A stretch of 13,928 nucleotides of DNA from TMED14 sp003444795 (GTDB lineage: Bacteria; Bacteroidota; Bacteroidia; Flavobacteriales; Schleiferiaceae), in NCBI GenBank assembly GCA_963978445.1, contig CAXBRT010000033.1, positions 1 through 13,928 of the forward strand. The letters are read 5' to 3'. The notes beneath the pieces are model-generated. The model did no database searches and was not told the DNA's origin. It saw nothing but the letters and a program-made list of their open reading frames with translations. Below, piece after piece: positions 1 through 5,998 of the stretch (position 1 is the first letter of the stretch; each line of letters begins with the position of its first letter). Both the position numbers and the translations under genes were made by a program.

Positions 1-1164
1 GACGTGGACGTTCTGACGGTGGACCCTGAATTTGCCACCCATCCACTACTCGACTCCTCCTTGGAGGCAGAGGCCGCTGGTCTAAACGTGCACAGAACGC
101 GGGCGCGCGATTGGTTTGGAACCTATCAAAAGCTCACCCGACGAAAGGAAGTCCCATTCAGCGGCTTTGCCAACCAGGCAGGGCATCCAGGTCCCATTCA
201 GCGGCTGTCTCGCTTTATTCGCGGCAACTTTTTTATTCCTGACCCTCGACGAGGATGGAACGGCCATGCCTTGAGTCGGGCACGCCAACTGCATGCCAAA
301 CTCCCCTACGACGCCGTTATCACCACGGGGCCACCTCATTCCACTCACCTCATTGGCCGCGCACTCAAGCGTCAATTAGGCCTAGCCTGGTGGGCGGATT
401 TTCGCGATCCGTGGACCGACATCTACTACTACGACCAGTTCTACCCCACGGCTTGGGCACGCGCCTATGATGCTTCTTTAGAGCGCTCAGTGTTGACAGA
501 ATCAGACCGCGTGCTCACAGTTTCGAAAGACCTGGTGCGCCTTTTGGATGAAAAAGTTCCTGGGGTTCGTAAGCGATGCCACGTCCTGCCCAATGGCTAT
601 GACCCCGCTGACTTTTCAGAGACGGTCCAGCCAAAGAACGACATCTTCACGTTAACCTACACGGGTACCTTGACGTTAGATTACCCCGTTGGACACGTAG
701 AAGCTGCCTTAGAAGCCCTCCTTCAGTCGGGAAGTTCGTTGAGACTGCGCCTAGTGGGCCGTCCGGCCAATGAATTTGTGGCGTCCATGGAAGCCTTGCA
801 AAAGCGCTTCCCCCTCTTCCACCTGGAGAACCTGGGCTACCGGCCGCACGCTGAATCGGTGCACTATTTGCAAACCTCAGATGCACTCTTGCTTCTAATT
901 CCCGACCTACCCAACAACAAAGGCATCTTGACGGGGAAAATCTTTGAGTATGTCGGCAGCGGTCGCCCGATTTGGGGCTTTGGACCTACAGACGGCGACG
1001 CCCAGGACATTCTTATTCAAAGTGCGGCAGGCTCCCTATTTGAATCCGCGTCTGCAGCGAGCCAAACGCTGCAAAGCTGGCTCTCCTCTTGTCCCAAAGG
1101 CGCATCACCTGAAGCTCGCGCCGCATTTACTCGAATGGGCTTGGCCAAGGGCCTAATTGGGTAA
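1..1164 (+). CDS. Glycosyltransferase, GT4-like (5' end missing)
   Basis: Probable retaining glycosyltransferase of the GT-B fold, transferring a sugar from a nucleotide-sugar donor to a cell-surface glycan or lipid-linked intermediate in the cytoplasm. The reading frame is open from base 1; a GTG at base 4 could be taken as a start, but the visible protein lacks the first Rossmann strand normal for this family, so about 30 residues probably lie left of the window. Visible fragment is 387 residues. Seen: RGNFFIPDPR near residue 74, ADFRDPW at 132-138 (typical of Bacteroidota members), a VSKDL / LPNGYD stretch starting the C-terminal domain, and GKIFEYVGSGRP at 312-323, the usual donor-binding region with its conserved Glu (E316). 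It ends in TAA and converges on carB. Acceptor and sugar cannot be told. It contains a 16-bp direct repeat (151-166, 191-206). Family call firm, role inferred. Confidence 0.85.
   Translation, partial: DVDVLTVDPEFATHPLLDSSLEAEAAGLNVHRTRARDWFGTYQKLTRRKEVPFSGFANQAGHPGPIQRLSRFIRGNFFIPDPRRGWNGHALSRARQLHAKLPYDAVITTGPPHSTHLIGRALKRQLGLAWWADFRDPWTDIYYYDQFYPTAWARAYDASLERSVLTESDRVLTVSKDLVRLLDEKVPGVRKRCHVLPNGYDPADFSETVQPKNDIFTLTYTGTLTLDYPVGHVEAALEALLQSGSSLRLRLVGRPANEFVASMEALQKRFPLFHLENLGYRPHAESVHYLQTSDALLLLIPDLPNNKGILTGKIFEYVGSGRPIWGFGPTDGDAQDILIQSAAGSLFESASAASQTLQSWLSSCPKGASPEARAAFTRMGLAKGLIG
151..206. repeat. 16-bp direct repeat, 40-bp period
   Basis: GTCCCATTCAGCGGCT occurs exactly at 151-166 and again at 191-206, inside the glycosyltransferase gene. 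The 40-bp offset is not a multiple of three, so the two copies are read in different frames (VPFSG and GPIQRL). The flanks do not match, so this is not a tandem duplication of a longer unit. It may be chance. Confidence 0.8.
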
Positions 1165-1192
1165 AAGGTCGAAAGGGTTGAAGGGTTGAAAT

Positions 1193-1263
1193 GCAAATAG
1201 CGTTTAGCCTTCGTATTTGCCAGCGCGGAGCGGAGCTCGCGCTGCCCTAGCACCCAAAGTGCT
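1193..1263. other. Hairpin cluster between convergent genes
   Basis: The spacer between the convergent glycosyltransferase and carB (1165-1271) holds three inverted repeats: GCAAATA/TATTTGC (1193-1199 with 1214-1220); CAGCGCG/CGCGCTG (1221-1227 with 1238-1244), extended inward by AGC/GCT around a GGA triloop with one bulged G; and AGCAC/GTGCT (1249-1253 with 1259-1263), only 8 nt past the carB stop. None is followed by a T-run on either strand, so they are not classical intrinsic terminators. They may stop or protect both converging transcripts, but that is inference from position and symmetry. Confidence 0.5.
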
Positions 1264-1271
1264 CAGATTGC

Positions 1272-4121
1272 TTACTTCGAGAGGTAATAGTTACGCTCTG
1301 AGTAGAGTTTGCGGAATATGGGATCCTTCAAAGAATCAATAAAATGAATGGCTTCGCCCGTGGATTTCATCTGGGGGCCAAGCGTTTTATTGACGTTCGG
1401 GAACTTATTGAAGCTGAAGACAGGCACCTTGATCGCCCAGCCCTTGAGCTGCGGATTAAACGTGAAGTCTTTCACCTTATTTGCACCAATCATAACTTTT
1501 GCCGCTGCATTGACATAGGGCTCTTTGTAGGCCTTGCAAATGAAGGGGACGGTACGCGAGGCGCGGGGATTGGCCTCGATGATGTATACGGTGTCGTTCT
1601 TGATCGCAAATTGGATATTAATCAGCCCTACCGTTCCCAAGGCACGCGCAATAGTGTGGGTGTGCTCGATAATCTGCTGCTTCACCATCTCACCTAAATT
1701 AAAGGGAGGAAGGGTGGCATTAGAGTCCCCAGAGTGCACGCCACAGGGCTCAATGTGCTCCATGATGCCGATGATGTATACATCTTCGCCGTCACAGATG
1801 GCATCCGCTTCCGCTTCGATGGCTCCTTCCAAGTAGTGGTCAAGCAAAACGCGGTTCCCTGGGAAGTCCTTGAAGAGTTCCACGACATGGGTTTCTAATT
1901 CTTCGTCGTTGATGACAATCTTCATGCCCTGTCCGCCAAGGACGTAGGACGGGCGCACCAGAATGGGGTAGCCCAATTTGGCCGCCACCGCGCGCGCTTC
2001 ATCCGCATGGGTGATAACATCAAACTTTGGATAGGGAATTTTATACTCCTGCAAGAGGGTCGAGAAACGTCCGCGGTCTTCGGCCAAGTCCAAGCTTTCG
2101 TAGTTCGTTCCCATGATTTTAATGCCGAAGCGATCGAGCTTCTCGGCTAATTTCAAGGCCGTTTGGCCCCCCAGTTGGACAATGACGCCCTCGGGCTTTT
2201 CATTGCGGATGATGTCGTAAATATGCTCCCAGAAGACCGGCTCAAAGTAGAGTTTATCTGCGGTATCAAAGTCCGTAGAAACCGTTTCTGGATTGCAGTT
2301 AATCATGATGGTTTCGTAGCCACTCTCCTTGGCGGCAAGCACGCCGTGGACACAGGAATAGTCAAATTCAATACCTTGTCCAATTCGGTTGGGACCACTG
2401 CCTAAAACCACAATTTTCTTCTTGTCCGAAACCGTCACCTCGCTCTCCGCATAGGTCTGCCCGGCCGCATTCTTCATGGGAAGTTCAAAGGTGGAATAGT
2501 AGTAGGGCGTTTGCGCAGGGAATTCTGCGGCACAGGTATCCACCAGTTTCCAAACGCGCTCAATACCCATTTCAACCCGCTTGCTGTGGATTTCTGACTC
2601 CAAACTGCGTGTCATGTGGGCAATTTGGCGGTCGGCAAAACCTTTCATTTTGGCATCGAGTAAAAGCTCGAAGGGCAAGCTTTTCAGTGTGTGCTTTTCG
2701 AGCGCACGCTGGGTATCTACGAGGTCTTCAATTTGCTTGAGGAACCAAAGATCAATCTTGGTAATCTCATGAATTCGACGCAAAGGAATGCCCATCTGCA
2801 TCGCATCGTACAGCACAAATACGCGGTCCCACGAGGCATGCTCTAACTTGTGCAAGATGGTGGCCTGATCGGTGTGGCCCTTGCCATCAGCGCCTAAGCC
2901 GTTGCGCTTGATCTCCAAGGATTGTGCGGCCTTGTGCAGGGCCTCTTGGAAGCTACGGCCAATGCCCATCACCTCTCCCACGGACTTCATTTGCAGGCCA
3001 AGACGACGGTCCGCACCTTCAAATTTGTCAAAGTTCCAGCGTGGAATCTTCACAATCACGTAGTCCAAGGTGGGCTCAAAATAGGCCGTAGTAGTCTTGG
3101 TGATTTGGTTGTTGAGTTCGTCCAACGTGTAACCAATGGCAAGCTTTGCGGCAATCTTCGCAATAGGATACCCAGTTGCTTTTGAGGCCAAAGCGGAAGA
3201 GCGGGAGACACGTGGGTTGATTTCGATGGCAACGATGTCCTCCTTCTCATCTGGGCTAACGGCAAACTGCACGTTACAGCCTCCTGCAAAGTTTCCGATA
3301 GACCGCATCATGTGAATAGCCATATCACGCATCTTTTGATACGTGGTATCGCTCAATGTCATGGCAGGCGCCACCGTGATGGAGTCGCCCGTATGAATCC
3401 CCATCGGGTCCATGTTCTCAATGGAACAAATAATGATGACGTTGTCGTTCTTGTCGCGAAGAAGTTCTAACTCAAATTCTTTCCAGCCCAACAATGCCTT
3501 GTCAATCATCACTTCGTGAATGGGGCTGATCTCCAAGCCGCGCTGAAGCGCTTCGTCAAATTCTTCCTTGTTCCAGACAAATGAGGCGCCACTTCCCCCT
3601 AGTGTGAAGGAGGCACGGACACAAAGTGGGAATCCGAATTCCTGAGCAATTTCTTTGCCCTTGAGGTAACTGGTTGCCGTTTTAGCCGGAGCCATCGGTA
3701 TGCCAATTTGGCCCATTAACTCCTTGAACTTCTCACGGTCCTCTGTGATGTTGATGGCATCGATATCCACGCCAATAATCTTCACTCCATACGCTTCCCA
3801 AAGGCCCTGATTATCCGCTTCGATACAAAGATTGAGTGCCGTCTGACCGCCCATAGTAGGAAGTACAGCATCAATCTTTCGCTCCTTCAAGATTTTTTCT
3901 AGAGAAGCCACCTCCAAGGGCAGTAAGTAGATGTGGTCCGCAACCACCTCGTCCGTCATGATGGTCGCAGGATTGGAGTTGATCAAGGTGACCTCAATGC
4001 CTTCGTCGCGCAGGGAGCGCGATGCTTGAGAACCCGAATAATCGAATTCGCAGGCTTGGCCAATGACGATGGGACCACTACCGATAATTAGAATAGACTG
4101 GATATCAGGGTTCTTAGGCAT
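1272..4121 (-). CDS. carB: Carbamoyl-phosphate synthase large subunit
   Basis: Makes carbamoyl phosphate from bicarbonate, two ATP and ammonia delivered by the glutaminase subunit CarA (not in this window), for pyrimidine and arginine synthesis in the cytoplasm. The 949 residues show the internal duplication of CarB: a first ATP-grasp half with GSGPIVIGQACEFDYSG (14-30) and GGQTALN (91-97), a helical oligomerisation segment at about 410-555, and a second half with GSGPNRIGQGIEFDYS from residue 574 and NPRASRTVPF near its end. The chain ends shortly after GPQMKSTGEA, about where the E. coli protein (1073 residues) passes into its methylglyoxal-synthase-like allosteric domain, so that regulatory domain is absent. 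As I recall, flavobacterial CarB is often about 950 residues, so this is probably native rather than a truncation. The start ATG has no evident Shine-Dalgarno. It lies downstream of rpmH on the same strand, with a terminator between them. Confidence 0.97.
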   Translation of the reverse strand: MPKNPDIQSILIIGSGPIVIGQACEFDYSGSQASRSLRDEGIEVTLINSNPATIMTDEVVADHIYLLPLEVASLEKILKERKIDAVLPTMGGQTALNLCIEADNQGLWEAYGVKIIGVDIDAINITEDREKFKELMGQIGIPMAPAKTATSYLKGKEIAQEFGFPLCVRASFTLGGSGASFVWNKEEFDEALQRGLEISPIHEVMIDKALLGWKEFELELLRDKNDNVIIICSIENMDPMGIHTGDSITVAPAMTLSDTTYQKMRDMAIHMMRSIGNFAGGCNVQFAVSPDEKEDIVAIEINPRVSRSSALASKATGYPIAKIAAKLAIGYTLDELNNQITKTTTAYFEPTLDYVIVKIPRWNFDKFEGADRRLGLQMKSVGEVMGIGRSFQEALHKAAQSLEIKRNGLGADGKGHTDQATILHKLEHASWDRVFVLYDAMQMGIPLRRIHEITKIDLWFLKQIEDLVDTQRALEKHTLKSLPFELLLDAKMKGFADRQIAHMTRSLESEIHSKRVEMGIERVWKLVDTCAAEFPAQTPYYYSTFELPMKNAAGQTYAESEVTVSDKKKIVVLGSGPNRIGQGIEFDYSCVHGVLAAKESGYETIMINCNPETVSTDFDTADKLYFEPVFWEHIYDIIRNEKPEGVIVQLGGQTALKLAEKLDRFGIKIMGTNYESLDLAEDRGRFSTLLQEYKIPYPKFDVITHADEARAVAAKLGYPILVRPSYVLGGQGMKIVINDEELETHVVELFKDFPGNRVLLDHYLEGAIEAEADAICDGEDVYIIGIMEHIEPCGVHSGDSNATLPPFNLGEMVKQQIIEHTHTIARALGTVGLINIQFAIKNDTVYIIEANPRASRTVPFICKAYKEPYVNAAAKVMIGANKVKDFTFNPQLKGWAIKVPVFSFNKFPNVNKTLGPQMKSTGEAIHFIDSLKDPIFRKLYSERNYYLSK

Positions 4122-4171
4122 GATGGAGACGGAACAGATTGATGGCTTTAAAGATGTGAACTAGTAGGCAC

Positions 4172-4201
4172 AAAAAAAAGGTGCTGCGGGAGCAACACCT
4201 T
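4172..4201 (-). terminator. Rho-independent terminator after rpmH
   Basis: Read on the minus strand, AAGGTGTTGC pairs with GCAGCACCTT (10 bp with one G-U) around a TCCC loop at 4201-4178, and the 3' arm runs into eight T (4179-4172). It begins 23 nt after the rpmH stop. It should end most rpmH transcripts before carB; any carB expression then needs read-through or a promoter in the roughly 50 nt that follow, where I see no convincing TAnnTTTG box. Confidence 0.88.
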
Positions 4202-4224
4202 CTTCATATGTGTGGAGAAACGCA

Positions 4225-4383
4225 TTACCCCTTGTGGCTTCCTTCGTCAGAAACCGTCAAACGCTTGCGACCACGGACGCGGCGTAATGCGAGGACACGA
4301 CGTCCGTTGGCTGACTTCATGCGCTCACGGAAGCCGTGCTTGTTCTTGCGCTTGCGATTGGAGGGTTGAAATGTACGTTTCAT
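4225..4383 (-). CDS. rpmH: 50S ribosomal protein L34
   Basis: Structural protein of the large ribosomal subunit, bound to 23S rRNA. The 52-residue product starts MKRTFQPSNRKRKNKHGFR and continues through SANGRRVLALRRVRGRKRLTVSD, which is the L34 signature: very basic, with the KRTFQPS start and the NGRRVL core. The C-terminal tail (TVSDEGSHKG) is slightly longer than in 44-47 residue proteobacterial L34 and fits Bacteroidota length. The start is fixed by the KRTFQP consensus. Upstream on the same strand lies a TATATTTG promoter box, giving a leader of roughly 16 nt, and downstream an intrinsic terminator, so it looks like a single-gene transcript. The usual neighbours rnpA and dnaA are not here. 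Confidence 0.97.
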   Translation of the reverse strand: MKRTFQPSNRKRKNKHGFRERMKSANGRRVLALRRVRGRKRLTVSDEGSHKG

Positions 4384-4403
4384 AACAATGCTTATTCGGG
4401 CGG

Positions 4404-4411
4404 CAAATATA
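4404..4411 (-). promoter_or_regulatory. Predicted rpmH promoter -7 box
   Basis: On the minus strand TATATTTG matches the Bacteroidota -7 consensus TAnnTTTG exactly and ends 20 nt before the rpmH ATG. It sits in a local AT-rich patch (about 4404-4424) in an otherwise GC-richer region. No clean TTTG -33 element is seen 19-21 nt upstream, so the assignment rests on the -7 box, its position before a highly expressed gene and the AT patch. Confidence 0.6.
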
Positions 4412-4438
4412 TTCTATTTTTCTCAATGACCGAATGGA

Positions 4439-4446
4439 TATCTTTG
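4439..4446 (+). promoter_or_regulatory. Possible -7 box at the SDR gene start
   Basis: TATCTTTG matches TAnnTTTG and lies 5 nt before the ATG at 4452. It overlaps the codons of the alternative upstream start at 4434, which argues that translation begins at 4452. A T-run at 4417-4421 sits roughly where a -33 element is expected but is a poor TTTG match. If used, transcription would start at or within a few bases of the ATG. Divergent to the rpmH promoter. Confidence 0.45.
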
Positions 4447-4451
4447 GAAAT

Positions 4452-5195
4452 ATGGATCGACGAGTTTGGATTACCGGCGGAAGCCAAGGCATTGGCCGTG
4501 CTTTAGTCCATGAATACCGCCAAAAAGGCTGGACCGTTTTAGCAACGTCCCGGCAGGCGAGCGGGCCGGAAGATGTGCACCACTGGATACAAGCGGACCT
4601 GAGCAAGCCGGAGGATCGCCTCCGTGCGCTTGAGGCCGTTCTTCAAATCGGATGGCCGGATTTGGTCATTTTTAATGCAGGGGTGGGACATTGGGCCCCC
4701 GTTTCCGCCACCAAGCCCCTTGATGCCGATTATATTTTTCAAGTGAACTACTGGGCCGCAGTTGACCTTACCTACCAACTTCAGCAAGTCCAGGGCGAAC
4801 GACCCTTGCATGTACTTGCGGTTACGAGCATTGCAGCACATTTTGGTCAGCGGAAATTGGCCACCTATTCCGCGTCAAAAGCAGCCTTGCGTTTGTGGGC
4901 ACTCAGCCTGAACGAAGAATGGCACGAGACACCCAACCGCATCCAAGTAGTCATCCCTGGAGTCGTCACAACGGACATCATGCGCAATACCTTGGACCGC
5001 GATGGCAATCCTCTAGGCGAACGCGCCAAGAGCCACTTTGGCTGGTCTCCTGAAAAAGTAGCCCAAAAACTTTACGCCGTGCCTCAATCGGGCAAGTTTG
5101 AGCACATATTCGCCTCGATTAGCGTGCGTTTGGCTTTGATTTTGCACGACCTTTGCCCTCGATTGTTTTACACTTTGTTGCGCCGACGCTCATGA
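4452..5195 (+). CDS. Short-chain dehydrogenase/reductase (SDR family)
   Basis: Classical SDR oxidoreductase using NAD(H) or NADP(H); substrate unknown. From the ATG at 4452 it is 247 residues, the normal size. Seen: the glycine-rich cofactor loop TGGSQGIG at 8-15, NAG at 75-77, Asn 99, catalytic Ser 126, Tyr 139 and Lys 143 in YSASK, then PGVVTTDI after the catalytic helix. A Ser-Arg pair after the second strand (33-34) leans weakly towards NADP. The C-terminus (LALILHDLCPRLFYTLLRRR) is hydrophobic and then basic, which may help membrane association. An in-frame ATG at 4434 would add six residues but overlaps a TAnnTTTG box and precedes the natural fold start. The TGA stop overlaps the next gene's start (ATGA at 5192-5195), implying translational coupling to the oxygenase gene. 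Confidence 0.9.
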   Translation: MDRRVWITGGSQGIGRALVHEYRQKGWTVLATSRQASGPEDVHHWIQADLSKPEDRLRALEAVLQIGWPDLVIFNAGVGHWAPVSATKPLDADYIFQVNYWAAVDLTYQLQQVQGERPLHVLAVTSIAAHFGQRKLATYSASKAALRLWALSLNEEWHETPNRIQVVIPGVVTTDIMRNTLDRDGNPLGERAKSHFGWSPEKVAQKLYAVPQSGKFEHIFASISVRLALILHDLCPRLFYTLLRRRS

Positions 5196-5998
5196 ATTCG
5201 GTTATCCATCCAGACGTCCTCCAGAATCTACCCGCGCTGAGAGCTGCCTTTGCAGAAGGTTCGCCCAAGCATGTCATCATTGACAATTTCCTTCAGGAGG
5301 ACATCGCCAACGCTTTGCACCGGCATTTCCCCTCTGTGGACTCCCTCAAGGTGAAGCGGAAGTCCTTGAACGAAAACAAAGTGGAGGACTACCATTTTGA
5401 ACGCTGGGACCCCGTATTTACGGACGTCCGAAACGCTATTCGCTCAGAGGAATTCGGCGCTTGGATGAGTAAGCTTACAGGCATCGAAAACCTCAGCACT
5501 CCGGATGATGCGCTGGGTTCAGGTTTGCACCAAGGCGGAAACGGAAGCTTTGTCGATGTGCATATCGATGTCAACTTTGATCCGAAGCTTAAACTGTGGC
5601 GCCGCATCAACCTCCTGATCTACTTAAACCGCCATTGGGATGAAACGTACGGCGGTCATTTGGAGATTTGGGACCCAAAAATGCAAAACGTCCTGCATCG
5701 TGTAGCTCCTTTGCACAACCGCGCCATCATCTTCTTGACTGACGAGAACAGCCCACACGGGTACAAAGCCATCAACGTCCCCGAAGGCGAATCCCGCAAG
5801 AGCTTTTACGCCTATTTCTTTACGGAGGTCAGCGACGGCTTTAAGTACAGCGACAGCCGCTTTATTGCGCGTCCGGACGATAGCTTCACGCGCCGAACAG
5901 CCACCGCCCTCAAAGAGTGGACAAAGATTCGGGCCAAGCGCGTTCTCAATGCCTTGGGCGTAAAAATGCTCGACTTCCAAGACAAGAATCGCTTCTAA
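5192..5998 (+). CDS. 2-oxoglutarate/Fe(II)-dependent oxygenase
   Basis: Probable non-haem iron dioxygenase of the prolyl-4-hydroxylase-like group (2OG-FeII_Oxy_3 type), coupling 2-oxoglutarate decarboxylation to hydroxylation of an unknown substrate. From the ATG at 5192 it is 268 residues. The facial triad is readable: His 124 and Asp 126 in VHIDVNF, distal His 189 in SPHGY, and Arg 202 (SRKSFYAYFF) as the 2-oxoglutarate carboxylate ligand. GGHLEIWD at 155-161 and NRAIIFLT at 176-183 are typical core strands. An ATG 39 nt upstream is in frame but lies inside the SDR gene and adds residues with no family resemblance; the ATGA overlap favours 5192. The stop shares bases with the ABC transporter start (TAATG at 5996-6000). 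Whether it modifies a protein, lipid, sugar or small molecule cannot be told; coupling to an SDR and an exporter suggests a modification series. Confidence 0.88.
   Translation: MNSVIHPDVLQNLPALRAAFAEGSPKHVIIDNFLQEDIANALHRHFPSVDSLKVKRKSLNENKVEDYHFERWDPVFTDVRNAIRSEEFGAWMSKLTGIENLSTPDDALGSGLHQGGNGSFVDVHIDVNFDPKLKLWRRINLLIYLNRHWDETYGGHLEIWDPKMQNVLHRVAPLHNRAIIFLTDENSPHGYKAINVPEGESRKSFYAYFFTEVSDGFKYSDSRFIARPDDSFTRRTATALKEWTKIRAKRVLNALGVKMLDFQDKNRF

Noticed and set aside
1165..1190. Short GGGTTGAA tandem motif after the glycosyltransferase stop
   Set aside because: Only two adjacent imperfect copies; too short to call a repeat array.
1272..4121. CarB as a truncated pseudogene
   Set aside because: Both synthetase halves are intact, the end coincides with a domain boundary, and about 950 residues is, from memory, normal in flavobacteria.
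4181..4369. 62-codon open frame on the plus strand opposite rpmH
   Set aside because: It is the antisense shadow of the clear L34 gene and includes the terminator hairpin; no protein features.
5153..5191. Earlier in-frame ATG for the 2OG oxygenase gene at 5153
   Set aside because: It lies within the SDR coding region and adds 13 residues with no family resemblance; the ATGA overlap at 5192 is the natural start.
5917..5997. Earlier in-frame ATG for the ABC transporter at 5917
   Set aside because: The extra 27 residues are only the oxygenase gene read in another frame; TAATG at 5996-6000 gives the normal coupled start.
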